Assembly (NCBI RefSeq): GCF_907164915.1
Contig: NC_061864.1
Location: forward strand, 9,865,889 to 9,929,888
From: Impatiens glandulifera
Lineage: Eukaryota; Streptophyta; Magnoliopsida; Ericales; Balsaminaceae
DNA: 64,000 bases
Direction: 5' to 3'
Shown here: one piece after another, positions 1-11,907 of the stretch
How positions within the stretch are numbered: position 1 is the first letter of the stretch
Layout: each line of letters opens with the position of its first letter
Notes under the pieces: model-generated
Seen by the model: only the letters and a program-made list of their open reading frames with translations
What the model was told of the DNA's origin: nothing
Database searches by the model: none
Program-made: the position numbers and the translations under genes

Positions 1-794
1 ATATATATATATATATATATGACTTTTTATTAAAATTTTTTTTTTTCAAAATCACTTCCCATCATCAATTTTCTTTCTCTAGGTTAGCCCTTAATTACTT
101 CATCATGTGAGAGAACTGAATTAGTAATCATTTTAAAATATGAATTAGGTTATTTATTAGATTAAAAATATTTAAAATTGAAAAAAAAAAATGAATTAAC
201 TATATAACTAGTAAACACACTTAATCATTTGATGAGTCGTAGAATTTGTCGTATGAAGACCTTTGAATTCATGAACTCTTTTGTGTTTTTATGACTTTTA
301 TTATATTAACACTACGTCGTGTTTCACAAAAATAAATATTTAAAATTAAATAAATTTAATATTTAAAAAAATATTTATGAATATTTATTTCAAAAGAATA
401 AACGTGATTCAATCAATCCCATACCTTCAACTAAATTTATAAATATAAATGAACCATATTAAATATTATGGTTCTAATTTTAGTCTAAGAAATTCAATAT
501 TTATTTATTAAAAAAGTAAAATTATTTTAAAATAATGGTAATAATTACATATTAATAATAATGTAAATTATAAAAGATATAATATTTATAAAATCTATAA
601 AAGAGACAATCTTGTATTTCTTAAAAAATAAAAAATATTAATAAAATAGATATGTTTTAAGAAAAATAATAATAATAATAAATGTCTTACAAATAGAAAA
701 AATCAAATAGTTAGAGAAAATTGATCAAAGTTTTCTTGTTACACCATTTATTAGTTGGCATGACAATGAGACGTGGCATGGCAATGAGATGGTG

Positions 795-1213
795 AATGTA
801 TCTCCGTTCAATTTTATTTCGAAAATTTATTTTTACTATTATTTTCGTTCCGTAGATTTTGGAAAATCCCCGCAGGACACGGTTTATATTCATATTTTCT
901 AAATAAAATATATAATAAAATTATTTAAATGTATTTTTTAATATAATATATCGTAATATATTAAAATTTTATATTATTATACAGAAAAAATTTAAAACTC
1001 TTAAAAAATAGAATTATTAATAAATAAATATATTGATAATTTTATATATTTAATTGTGTTTATAATTGTTCGGAACAGAATCAGGATGAGATCGAGACGA
1101 GACGGGGACACAAATATCATTCTCAGTCAACTACCGGTCAAACCAAAGAAAAATCGCCATAAACGAGACAATTCGATTCGGTTACCGTAAGACGGTTTTA
1201 AATTGTCATCCTA
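795..1213. repeat. Non-autonomous element, family copy 1
   Basis: This copy and the one at 2120-2505 share an order of blocks: a TTTATTTTTACTAT stretch, a weak GC-rich block around GATTTTGG, an AT-rich core with ATATTTAAAATTT, then TGTTCGG followed by GAGACACAAATATCATT. Copy 1 ends in AATTGTCATCCTAA, which resembles the end of plant hAT-type elements of the GGATGGCAA class. No coding capacity is visible. The family assignment is inference. Confidence 0.4.
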
Positions 1214-1499
1214 ATACACAACAATCCTAATACACAATAGTATGTTGACCCCAAATGTAATGCAATCGATCTATACATTAGCATAGAACTATCTTAGAGG
1301 ACCCTTAAAAAGAATTTGAAATATGATTTTGTTAAAATTTAAAAACTAAATCCATTGCGATCTTGCTAATAGAGAGGATAACTAATAAACTAAATTAGAT
1401 TAATTTTATTAAATTTATATTAATCTATTATATATATTTTTATTATTTTTAAATTATTCAAAAAATTTAAAAGAAATAAAATTTGCATTAGAACCATAA

Positions 1500-1745
1500 A
1501 TATCTAATTTCGGGTTGAACCTCCCCGGGTCGGTAAGTAGGTTTGGGCTGCCCTCTAATATTATTATTTTTTCAATAGAGGTAACATAGAAGCAGGAGGG
1601 TGAAAGAAAGGAAATGTGAAGGGAAGAAAAGTGAGAGAGATTCTTTTTTTTTATATACAAAACTTGGTCTTTGGGCTGCCCAGGGGTGGGTCTGCCTATA
1701 GGGTTGTTGGGCACGCCCCCTGGCCGGCTCTTCCCTGACCATGAC
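1500..1745. repeat. GC-rich transposon-end-like fragment
   Basis: Two GGGCTGCCC motifs (near 1545 and 1675) and a CCTGGCCGGCTC stretch stand out from AT-rich surroundings. They resemble the GC-rich palindromic ends of non-autonomous plant DNA transposons. Similar GGGCCGGCCCT-type ends occur near 19950 and 48610. No complete element or target duplication was found. Confidence 0.3.
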
Positions 1746-2119
1746 CAATAGTATAAACAACTTCGACATCATGATCATTAATTAGTCATTACCTTTGTTT
1801 TATCATGTTAGTATTATATTATTGCTAATCTTACAATTTCAAAACATTTTTTACATATTAATGACTATGTTTTTTATATGTGCAGCAGCAATAGGATATT
1901 CAACTTTACCGCTATAATTGAGTTCAATCGTTGATCTCAATTTCATGTTAGGTAGAATAAAATTTGTCTCACGATTTCCTATTCCAATTGTCTTGTTTCC
2001 GACAGATTTTTTTTTTTTTGTTTCACCAATAATCAACCTTGTAGGTTGGGAAGGCCGTCCCATTCTTGAGTGAGCTAGAGCACAACCATTTTGAAATGCG
2101 TTTATCATTTCGGCTTATT

Positions 2120-2505
2120 CTATTTCAGAGATTTATTTTTACTATCGTTTTTGTCCCGTTCAATTTTGGATAATTCTCACGAGCACCGTTAAAACATATT
2201 ACCTAAAAATTACAATTTTTGTTTGATACAACTATATAAATTATTTTTTTAATATTATATATATGGTAATATATTTAAAATTTAAATTATTATAAAAAAA
2301 TAAATTTAAAATTCTTATAAAATATTAAGAATAAATATATATATTAGTGATGTTATATATTTAATTTTGTTTATTAATGTTCGGGACATAATTGAGTTGA
2401 AATAAAAAAGGAGACACAAATATCATTTCATTCTCATTCCCGGTTAACTACTGGTTTGATAGTCCATAACAGCTTCGACTAATGAAGCTCCGTTTTGACA
2501 ATTAG
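2120..2505. repeat. Non-autonomous element, family copy 2
   Basis: Direct-oriented relative of the repeat at 795-1213, with the same succession of blocks including TGTTCGGGAC and GGAGACACAAATATCATT. Diverged and non-coding. Confidence 0.4.
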
Positions 2506-2684
2506 ATCGAAAACCACGAGGCGAATTAAAATATTCATACCTAATGGTGTAGGTATATTTATTTAAACAATATATCAATTTAGTAGAGTAACTACATAAA
2601 CTTTAAACAAAATTAAAAAATGGGAGAAATGTCAATTTTATGCACAAAGTTGGGGTGAGGTGTCAAATTTATATATTAAATTGT

Positions 2685-2690
<6 letters not shown>

Positions 2691-2738
<48 letters not shown>
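2691..2738. repeat. (TA)n microsatellite
   Basis: Uninterrupted AT dinucleotides within the left inverted arm of the TIR transposon. Other TA tracts of 20 bp or more lie near 14318, 15220, 18701, 23239, 26681, 32808, 35062, 35425, 37010 and 63671. Confidence 0.9.
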
Positions 2739-2741
<3 letters not shown>

Positions 2742-3623
2742 AACTTGACAAAAATGTTATCGGTGTTAAAATTTGACAACTGTATAATAATAATAATTAA
2801 TTTTTAATCCACATCATCTGCCATATGTATTAAATTATATATGTTTTTAATACACATCAGCATTGGTAACAACAAGAAACTCAAGGTCCAGATATTAAAT
2901 TATATATTCCACTGGTGTTCTTGAGGACGACGATGAACTCTGGGTCGGAATAGGAGGGGAATTTGATTCGATCCGGAATCGTCTTTCGGTTGGAATTCCG
3001 CCGGTGGGAATTACCCCCATTCCTTACGGATAGAACAACATACGAATCGTAATCTAATCCATATTATCTACAATCACTCGAAGGATCTAGGATTTCCCAG
3101 ATTCAGAGTCAAAATTATTTATTCGTACAAAGATAAAGTGGTGAATTGAGCTATAAAAATGTCTACTTTCGGACTGGTCTCGACTCAGACTCAGACTCAA
3201 TGATCGGTTGCCACCATTCTTGTCGACGATGAATTCGTGAACGAATTCTTTGAAAGGAATCGAATCGGTTAGATAACATGAGGATCATGTTCACAGAGGA
3301 ATTGGCGAAATTGGGAATAGGAGTTTGAAAATAAATGTGGGTTTATTCTTGTGGATTGATTTATTAGGGTTTCTCGATGAACATGAACAATGAACAAAGT
3401 GTTAAACCGTAGAGATGAGTTGGATTAAAACAATATATTTAATATCTTACATGGATTAATATTTTTTAATAATTATATAGTTGTAAAAAAAAATTTAACA
3501 CGGTTAACTTTTTCAGTTAAATAGAATAAATTTGATCCATTTTGTCAAGTTTATATATATAAATAAAATTTTATAACTTAATAAACAAATTTGAAACTGT
3601 TGTCCAACTTTATACATAAAATT

Positions 3624-4343
3624 TGTTGGGTTTTTGTTTCCTTAGTCTATGAGGAAAAGCCCAGCAAATAGGCCCATTTGGGCCCCACTTTATTCATTTA
3701 TTTGAGAGCAATATAAAAGGGGAGAAATCTTCTTTTGCAAGAAATAAGAGCAAAAGAAAGAGAGAGAAAATCAAGAAAGAAAAGAAGGAAAAACTTCAAT
3801 TTCAGCAGCCTTAGTATTTTGATGATTGCTGGAGTTTGCACCGTTGGATCGTTCTAATTTTTGGACAGCAGCTTCACAACTTCTGGGCCAACATTCTGAA
3901 CGGTGGAGATCGGATTCTGAGGTCTGGAGGTCGGAGTTTTGTTGCCGGAACAGTAGCAGTTGTTTTTGGTGATATTTTTCCTTTATTGTTCTTTAATTGT
4001 TTCTATATCCTTGATGTGCATGTTTCCAAGGGTATTATGAATTTGTATGCCTCTAGTATTGTCTAGAGAAGACTTTTGTATTGCTCTCTTACTGGTGATA
4101 GTGGATTTTAAGCGGCACTAGGTGTCCCGTGGTTTTTACCCATTGAGGGGTTTTCCACGCTAAAATTCTGTGTTGTTTGTGTGTGCTTGCTTGGTGTGTT
4201 ACTCACTATTTTAGGGCCGTGTTGATTGCATTTTGCATACCTATTTGTTAGCTTCCTCACATGTTTAAACGGTTTGGGAAAGTGTTGCCAAACGTAGGAT
4301 AAATTTCGTATTTGTTGTTTACTGTTGTGGTGCATTTCCATCA
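3624..4343 (+). repeat. 5' LTR of copia element
   Basis: Starts TGTTGGGTTT and ends CCATCA. It contains a TATA box (TATAAAA, 3712-3718) preceded by GGCCCATTTGGGCC, placing the likely RNA start near 3740. The open frame at 3836-4066 lies in the transcribed leader and is duplicated in the 3' LTR; it is not considered a gene. Confidence 0.95.
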
Positions 4344-4346
4344 AAG

Positions 4347-4358
4347 TGGTATCAGAGC
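4347..4358 (+). other. Primer-binding site (tRNA-iMet)
   Basis: TGGTATCAGAGC, three bases after the 5' LTR. This is the classical complement of the 3' end of plant initiator tRNA-Met, used to prime minus-strand synthesis in copia elements. Confidence 0.95.
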
Positions 4359-4394
4359 CTTGGTTGCTTATTTGTGAATTGAACTGTTTGAACG

Positions 4395-7300
4395 ATGGAA
4401 ACTAATACAAGTAGGATGATTAATTTGAATGGTTCAAATTATCATGTTTGGAAGGCAAAAATGGAAGATCTCCTATATGTGAAAGATTATTACTTACCTG
4501 TTTTTGCTACTGATAAACCTGAGAATAAAACTGATGCAGAATGGACTATTTTGCATAGACAGGTTTGTGGATATATTCGGCAATGGGTGGAAGATAATGT
4601 GCTGAATCATATTATTGGGGAGACACATGCTCGTACTTTGTGGAACAAGCTTGAACAGTTGTATGCTCGGAAGACTGGGAATAATAAACTGTTCTTGATT
4701 AAGCAATTGATCAAGTTACAGTACAAAGATGGCACTCCTGTTACAGATCACTTAAATGCGTTTCAGGGCATTGTGAATCAGCTTTCAGGAATGGGTATCA
4801 AGTTTGATGATGAGATTCAAGGTCTATGGCTACTTGATACATTACCGGATTCTTGGGAGACTTTTAGGGCATCCTTGTCCAACTCTGCACCGGATGGTAT
4901 TATCACCATGGAATTGGATAAGGGCAGTGTTATGAATGAAGAGATGAGAAGAAAGTCACAGGGTTCCTCTTCACAATCAGATGTCTTGGTCTTTGAAAAG
5001 CGGGGGAGAAGTCAGAGTAGAGGTCCGGGTAACAAAGGAAATCAGCGTGGTACTAGCAGCTCCGGTAAAGGGAAGTATGCTAATATTGAGTGTTACTATT
5101 GTGGTAAAAAGGGGCACACAGTAAAGTTCTGCAGACAGGCAAAGAAAGAGAACAAGATGAAAAACTACAACAACCAAAACAACAATCAAAGGAAAGATGA
5201 CGATGGCAGTGACAAGGTTGAAGTGAATACTATCACTAATGATTTCTTTGTTTGTTGTGATGATAATTTGGTGAACTTTGCACATGATGAGGCGAGTTGG
5301 GTGATTGACAGTGGAGCTTCGTGTCATGTTACATCACGAAGAGATTTTTATTCATCTTACACTCCAGGTGATTTTGGGGATGTCAAGATGGGTAATAGTG
5401 GGCTATCAAAGGTTGTTGGCATTGGAGAAGTCTGTTTGAAGTTTGATACTGGGATGGAGTTGGTTTTACAAAATGTAAAACATGTCCCGGATATGAGATT
5501 AAATTTGATTTCTACAGGTTTACTTGATGATGATGGGTACAACAACTACTTTGGTAATGGTTTGTGGAAACTCACTCGTGGTTCTTTGATTGTGGCAAGA
5601 GGTAAAAGGTGCTCAAAGTTGTATGTGGTACAACCGAAGATCTCCAAGAGCATTGTTAATGCTGTGGAGAATGCTGACATGACTGAGATATGGCATAAGA
5701 GACTTGGTCATATGAGTGAAAAGGGCATGGCTTTGTTGTCAAAGAAGGAAGTGTTATCAGGTGTAAATGATGTCCAGTTGAAGAGGTGTTCTCATTGTCT
5801 TGCAGGTAAACAAAACAGAGTTTCTTTCAAGAGCCATCCTCCCTACAGAAGAGAGAGCATACTTGATCTTGTTCATTCTGATGTTTGTGGTCCTATGAAG
5901 ACAAAAACACATGGTGGTTGCTCATATTTTGTCACATTCATTGATGATAACTCCCGGAAGGTATGGCTTTATACTTTAAAGTCTAAAGATCAAGTTTTAG
6001 ATGTGTTTAAGCAGTTTCATGCCTCAGTTGAGAGAGAGACTGGAAAAAAGCTCAAGTGTATTCGGACAGACAATGGAGGTGAATACATTGGGCCATTTGA
6101 TGCTTACTGTAGAGAGCATGGTATTCGGCATCAAAAGACTCCTCCAAAGACACCACAGTTGAATGGCTTAGCAGAGCGGATGAACAGAACATTGGTTGAG
6201 AGAGTCAGATGTTTGCTTTCACATTCAGGGTTGCCGCGTTCCTTTTGGGGTGAAGCGTTGAACACGACGGTACATGTTATTAATCTAACCCCTTGTGTTC
6301 CTTTACAGTTTGATGTTCCTAACAGGGTTTGGAGCGGAAAAGATGTTTCTTACAGTCACTTGCGAGTCTTTGGATGCAAGGCATTTGTGCATATTCCCAA
6401 AGATGAAAGGTCAAAGCTTGATGTGAAGTCTAAGCTTTGTGCGTTCCTCGGCTATGGCGATGATGAGTTTGGATACAGGCTTTATGATCCAGTTCAGAAG
6501 AAGCTTGTTCGAAGCCGGGATGTTGTGTTTATTGAAGATCAGATTTTGAAGGATGTTGAGAAGACAGAGACAATTCCTCGACATAGTGATGATCTTATTG
6601 ATTTGGGTCCAGTTCCTCTACAACATGTTGACACACAGGTTGGAGATGATGTTCCTATTGATGACCATGGTGCTGATGATGTTGATGCTCAAGAGCGAGA
6701 TGTAGATGAAGTTGTTCATCCAGAGTTACCAGTTCCAGACATGCCACCATGTGTTCCACTCAGACGGTCTACGAGAGATCATCATCCTTCTGTACGTTAT
6801 TCTGCAAATGAGTATGTTCTTCTCACTGATGAGGGGAAGCCTGAGTGTTATGCAGAAGCTATAGAAGATGAGCATAAGAAAGAATGGGCTGAAGCTATGC
6901 AAGATGAGATGGATTCCTTATGTAAGAACAATACTTATGAGTTGGTGAAGTTGCCTAAAGGCAAGAGAGCATTGAAGAACAAGTGGGTTTATAAGGTGAA
7001 GACTGATGAGTTCACCTCACAACCTAGATACAAAGCTAGATTGGTGGTCAAAGGATTCAGCCAGAAAAAAGGTATTGATTTCGATGAGATTTTCTCTCCG
7101 GTTGTGAAGATGGGTTCTATTCGGGTGGTTCTCGGTTTAGCGGTCAGTCTTGATCTTGAGGTTGAGCAGATGGATGTCAAGATAGCTTTCCTTCACGGTG
7201 AATTGGATAAAGAAATCTATATGGAGCAGCCTGAAGGGTTTCAGGTAGAAGGTAAAGAAGACTATGTGTGTAGACTTCAGAAAAGTCTATATGGGATGAA

Positions 7301-8402
7301 GCAGGCACCGAGACAGTGATATAAGAAGTTTGAGTCTGTTATGGGGGAGCAAGGCTACCGAAAGACTACTTCAGATCATTGCGTTTTCTTTCAAAGGTTT
7401 GGTGATGATGATTTCATCATTTTATTGCTTTATGTTGATGACATGCTTATCGTTGGCAAGAATGCAGGAAGAATTGCTAAGTTGAAACAGCAGTTGAGCA
7501 AGTCTTTTGCAATGAAAGACTTGGGGCCAGTGAAACAGATTCTTGGGGTACGGATCACTCGAGATAGAGCTGCCAAGAAGTTGCATATGTCACAAGAGCG
7601 ATACATTGAGAAGGTGCTTTGCAGGTTCAACATGAACAAAGCTAAAGTGGTTAGTTCTCCTCTTACTACCAACTTTAAGCTAACAGATAAAGATTGTCCT
7701 ACTTCAAAGGAGGACATTGAAGATATGGATAAGGTTCCATATGCCTCAGCGGTTGGTAGCTTGATGTATGCTATGGTGTGTACAAGGCCGGATTTAGCTC
7801 ATGCAGTTGGTGTTGTTAGTCGGTTTCTATCAAATCCTGGTAGGAAGCATTGGGAAGCAGTTAAATGGATTCTCAGATATCTGCGCGGTACTTCCAAATT
7901 GGGTATCACATTTGGAAATGAAAAGCCGATGCTTATGGGATACACAGATTCTGATATGGCTGGAAATAAGGATAACATGAAATCCACTTCTGGATATTTG
8001 ATGACATTTGCAGGGGGAGCTGTTTCATGGCAATCAAGATTGCAAAAGTGTGTGGCCTTATCGACAACAGAGGCTGAGTATATGGCAGCAACGGAAGCTT
8101 GCAAAGAACTATTGTGGTTGAAAAGATTTCTGCAGGAGCTTGGCTTCAAGCAACAGCGCTACGTGGTTCTTTGTGATAATCAAAGTGCAATACACCTTGC
8201 TAAGAATTCCATGTTTCATAAGCGAACGAAACATATTGATGTGCGGTATCATTGGATTAGAGAATCTCTTGAAGATGGGTTATTTGAACTTGATAAAGTT
8301 CACACTGATGATAATGGTTCCGATATGTTGACAAAGGCATTGGCAAGGGAAAAGTTGAAGGTGTGTTGTTCGATCGCCGGGATGGCGAACCCTTCCTCAT
8401 AG
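4395..8402 (+). pseudogene. Copia gag-pol polyprotein, one internal stop
   Basis: One frame of 1,336 codons runs from the ATG 36 bp after the primer-binding site to a TAG just before the purine tract, broken only by TGA at 7317-7319 (codon 975). Visible domains in order: gag with a Trp-containing N-terminal motif at residues 13-20; a CCHC zinc knuckle (C-X2-C-X4-H-X4-C) from residue 233; aspartic protease with Asp-Ser-Gly near 305; a GAG-pre-integrase His/Cys region near 433-475; integrase core with Asp 496, Asp 559 and Glu 594 (34 residues between the last two, as expected for D-D-35-E); reverse transcriptase with Tyr-Val-Asp-Asp at about 1013; RNase H at the C-terminus. The stop replaces the Trp codon found at the equivalent position of the other copia copy (near 40296). 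Everything else looks open, so the copy was probably recently active but now makes a product truncated in RT. Confidence 0.93.
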
Positions 8403-8403
8403 T

Positions 8404-8420
8404 CAGGAAAAGGGGGAGAT
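8404..8420 (+). other. Polypurine tract
   Basis: A purine-only run (AGGAAAAGGGGGAGA) immediately before the 3' LTR, the expected primer for plus-strand synthesis. Confidence 0.85.
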
Positions 8421-8421
8421 T

Positions 8422-9142
8422 TGTTGGGTTTTTTGTTTCCTTAGTCTATGAGGAAAAGCCCAGCAAATAGGCCCATTTGGGCCCCACTTTATTCATTTAT
8501 TTGAGAGCAATATAAAAGGGGAGAAATCTTCTTTTGCAAGAAATAAGAGCAAAAGAAAGAGAGAGAAAATCAAGAAAGAAAAGAAGGAAAAACTTCAATT
8601 TCAGCAGCCTTAGTATTTTGATGATTGCTGGAGTTTGCACCGTTGGATCGTTCTAATTTTTGGACAGAAGCTTCACAACTTCTGGGCCAACATTCTGAAC
8701 GGTAGAGATCGGATTCTGAGGTCTGGAGGTCGGAGTTTTGTTGCCGGAACAGTAGCAGTTGTTTTTGGTGATATTCTTCCTTTATTGTTCTTTGATTGTT
8801 TCTATATCCTTGATGTGCATGTTTCCAAGGGTATTATGAATTTGTATGCCTCTAGTATTGTCTAGAGAAGACTTTTGTATTGCTCTCTTACTGGTGATAG
8901 TGGATTTTAAGCGGCACTAGGTGTCCCTTGGTTTTTACCCATTGAGGGGTTTTCCACGCTAAAATTCTGTGTTGTTTGTGTGTGCTTGCTTGGTGTGTTA
9001 CTCACTATTTTAGGGCTGCGTTGATTGCATTTTGCATACCTATTTGTTAGCTTCCTCACAGGTTTAAACGGTTTGGGAAAGTGTTGCCAAACGTAGGATA
9101 AATTCTGCATTTGTTGTTTACTGTTGTGGTGCATTTCCATCA
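8422..9142 (+). repeat. 3' LTR of copia element
   Basis: Near-identical to the 5' LTR, one T longer in the opening T-run. TATA box at 8511-8517. It is followed directly by the AAATT target duplication and then the resumed right end of the host TIR element. Confidence 0.95.
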
Positions 9143-9168
9143 AAATTGACATTTATCCCATTAAAAAA

Positions 9169-11571
9169 TATTTATCATATAATAAATTATTTTTGTAAGA
9201 ATTTAACCAATTTAAAGACTAAAAATTAAATTTAGTTACAAAAATTAGATTTAACATTAATAAATGTGAGTATAGTCTTCAGACTAAATTGGAGTTAACA
9301 TTAATAAATTTAATTACAAATGTTTTGTACTTGAGATTACATGACAATATATTAGACTCTATTGTGTTTAATTATATGTATTGAGGGACGGTTCAAATAA
9401 GAGAATAAAAATAGGAATGTGATCGATAGATATGGGAAATTCTATGATTAATATAAATGTAGTGTTTAGTTATGGATATTAATCATTCACAATCTCATTG
9501 ATAACTTTGAGATATTTCTATTTTATTGATAATGTTTTTATTTATTAAAGAGAAATTATTACTATTATTTTATAAATAAAATTAGAATAATATTTTTATT
9601 TTATTTTTTATTATATTTTATTAAATTAAAAATATAAAAATATTATTATTTTTATATCATAATTATTTAAAATATATTAAATATTGAAATGTGTCATAAT
9701 TTAATAAAATATAAATATTTAATATCTTATCATATTAATTAATAATATATAGTACTGTTTTGAAAATACTAATAAAAAAATATAAAATATAGTTGAATGA
9801 TTCACATTTTTTTCTAATTTTATATAAAAAAATTATCCATTAAACATAAATAATATAAGTTAAAGTCTTTAAAATATTATATATTAATAATACATTATAA
9901 CTTTTTACTTAATAATATATATTAAAATTATATATTATAACATGTGGTATAATTTTTTTTATAATATTTTTTATTAAAATATTTCATATTTAATTTTTCT
10001 AATATTTTTTAAATATTTTTTTTATATAAATTTGTCATTTTATTTTTAAATTTTAATTAATTTTTTATAATTTTATTATTAATATATAATATGTAAAATT
10101 AATTATATAAAAATGATTTTATTATTTATTAAATTTGTATTTAAATAATGTTTTGATATTATTTAAATAAATGAAATAATTTCTTTAAATAAATAAATTA
10201 AAAAAATATATTATAATTTTAATTATAAAAGAATATCTAATATAATTATAATATATATATATAATATTATAATTATATTTATGAGAGAACCTGGAGAAGG
10301 ATCATTATAGAAGTGAGAGTTCATCACAAATGAATAAGATTCATTCTTTCAATTTAGAGAGGAATGTTTTTGAGTATCAGTTAATTAATTAACCAAACAC
10401 CTCATTTTATTATAGTATAATTATATTTTAATTTAAATTTTAAAAATTATTTTTAAATAATTTATTTAATATTAAATTTATTTTAAAAAAGAAATATTTT
10501 TTTTAAACATAGAATGACAAAATAAATACATTGAAAGTACAAATATGTTTAAAGAAGGATATAAATCTATTTTAAAAAAGAAATAAATATATTGAGCTTA
10601 AAATGACAAAAAAATAAATATATTAAAAATTCAATATGTTTGAAGAAGGAAATAAATCTATTTGTAAAAAGAAAATAAATCTATTAAGTTTCAAATATGT
10701 TTTAAGATGAAAATAAATTTACTAAATTATTAAAATTTGTTAATTCATTAATAATAAATGCATAATCTAATTTTTTATATTTCTGAAAATTTAGTTAATT
10801 TAATTTTTGAAATAGAAATTAAAGTCTTTATTTATTTCTTTATATATATTAATTTATAAATATTAATATGGTATCTCATTATATACTAATATATCAAAAT
10901 TTTGAAAATCTCATATATTTACCGTACCAAAAATTTCGAAATATGTATCAAATTTTACCTTTATTTTGATATACCGAAGAAATAATATTTTGTATATTGT
11001 GATACAATATTTTTAATATTCCGATAATATAGTAATTTTCTGGCCCCTAAATATATATGAAAGGAAATATAATCTGCAAAGAAAAAATTAAAAATGATGG
11101 TCTAAACTTTAATTTTTTTTTATTGAACCTCAAACTTGTAAGTATATATATCTGAAATTTAATGAAATGACAATCATATCTAACAATAATAACGCCATTT
11201 AGGATAGCAAATATTTTTAATTCTCTTAATTTTTATATATTAAGATAATTCTTTTTATGATAACAAATATATCTTATTTTCTCGTCATTTATGCAGATAC
11301 GTTTAAAGTTGATATATTTAATTCAAAAGATGTAATATTGATAAAATCAAAGATTTAATATTTATAAAATCTCTTAGTTTCAAAAGAGGAATGGAGTAAT
11401 AAATTAAGGAAATGTGAATAATACGCAAGGAAACACATTTATTTATAAAATCTCCTAATTTCAAAAATAATATTTGAGTAATAAATGAGCATGCCCTTAT
11501 AAATTGACAAAGCATGTTTGAATGAAATGCAAGAAAACCAAGTTATTTATCAAATCAACTGTCGGAAAACA
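9169..11571. other. AT-rich intergenic DNA
   Basis: No gene seen. Weak features: imperfect 90-100 bp direct repeats around 10500-10720 with AAATAAATCTATT; a GGTAT/ATACC-containing patch near 10870-11030; and a possible MITE between about 9470 (AGTGTTTAGTTATGG) and 10405 (TTAACCAAACACC) whose ends are only loosely inverted. The last 240 bp holds the DEFL upstream motif (11331-11370) and TATA box of DEFL gene 1. Confidence 0.5.
11331..11372 (+). promoter_or_regulatory. DEFL upstream motif, two degenerate copies
   Basis: Two copies of the GATGTAATATTTATAAAATC-type motif, about 200 bp before the DEFL 1 start. The same motif precedes every DEFL gene or relic in the window whose upstream DNA survives. 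Confidence 0.5.
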
Positions 11572-11907
11572 ATGGCCAAGTTCTCTTCTTCCATGAGCAG
11601 CAGCATCAACTTCAACCTCATGATCATTACCCTTTTCTCATGTGAGTACTAATGATCTTATAATTTCAACAACATTTGTACATTTAACATATAAATATTG
11701 ATATGTGAAATAGTGCTAGGATTAATGATGATGAGGTGTGAAGCATCGAATAATTGTGTGATCTTACTACAACGCGGTGGTTGCAACCTTGCTTCCTGTC
11801 CGGTGGAATGCTTTCAGAAGTTTAAGGGCAATGGCGTTTGTATTAATAATAAGTGTAACTGCCAATACAAATGCCCCGCCATGAATCCCCTTCCCGTCCA
11901 TATCTAG
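11572..11907 (+). CDS. Defensin-like secreted peptide 1 (two exons)
   Basis: Exon 1 is 11572-11641 and exon 2 is 11714-11907, with a 72-bp GT-AG intron in phase 1; the spliced product is 87 aa. Residues 1-34 form a signal peptide: MAKFSSS start, then a hydrophobic Leu/Met/Ile core, much of it encoded by exon 2. The mature part carries eight cysteines at 38, 47, 52, 56, 66, 71, 73 and 77, spacing C-X8-C-X4-C-X3-C-X9-C-X4-C-X-C-X3-C. This is the plant defensin (CS-alpha-beta) arrangement with four predicted disulphides. A TATA box (11498-11504) lies 74 bp before the ATG. The start is supported because the same ATGGCCAAGTTCTCTTC opens all family members here. Likely an apoplastic antimicrobial or signalling peptide; the ligand or target is unknown. 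Confidence 0.88.

Larger units (their letters stand above)
1..2612. other. AT-rich intergenic DNA with transposon relics
   Basis: No gene is recognisable. The stretch opens with a short (TA)n run and is dominated by A/T homopolymers. It holds two related degenerate repeats (795-1213 and 2120-2505) and a GC-rich transposon-end-like patch (1500-1745), listed separately. The short reading frames here have low-complexity translations and no family resemblance. Confidence 0.6.
3624..9142 (+). mobile_element. Ty1/copia LTR retrotransposon, near-complete
   Basis: The element is 5.5 kb with two LTRs of 720 and 721 bp (3624-4343 and 8422-9142). Both begin TGTTGGG and end CATTTCCATCA. A 5-bp target duplication AAATT flanks it (3619-3623 and 9143-9147). 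An initiator-tRNA-Met primer-binding site follows the 5' LTR and a purine tract precedes the 3' LTR. The LTRs differ by about eleven substitutions and one indel, so the insertion is young: under a million years at commonly used plant LTR rates (inference). The single polyprotein frame is interrupted by one stop codon. Domain order (gag, protease, integrase, RT, RNase H) is diagnostic of copia; lineage is Tnt1/Tork-like by general resemblance. It sits inside the TIR element at 2621-9160. Confidence 0.95.
2621..9160. mobile_element. TIR transposon, split by a copia insertion
   Basis: The left end starts TGGGAGAAATGTCAATTTTA at 2621. The right end, after the copia element, finishes GACATTTATCCCA at 9160. 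The reverse complement of the right end, read across the copia insertion, matches the left end for well over 100 bp, including the CAAAGTTGG, GTGTCAAATTT and AAACTTGACAAAA blocks. Both ends are flanked by TTAAAAAA (2613-2620 and 9161-9168), read as an 8-bp target duplication. The element's own DNA is 2621-3623 plus 9148-9160, about 1 kb. No transposase is visible, so it is non-autonomous; the superfamily is uncertain (8-bp duplication favours hAT). The interior at about 2890-3420 is less AT-rich than the arms and may be captured host DNA. A related end lies at 18895-18990. Confidence 0.7.

Noticed and set aside
3836..4066. 76-codon frame in the copia LTR (also at 8635-8865)
   Set aside because: Within the LTR leader and duplicated only because LTRs are duplicated; no known LTR-encoded protein.
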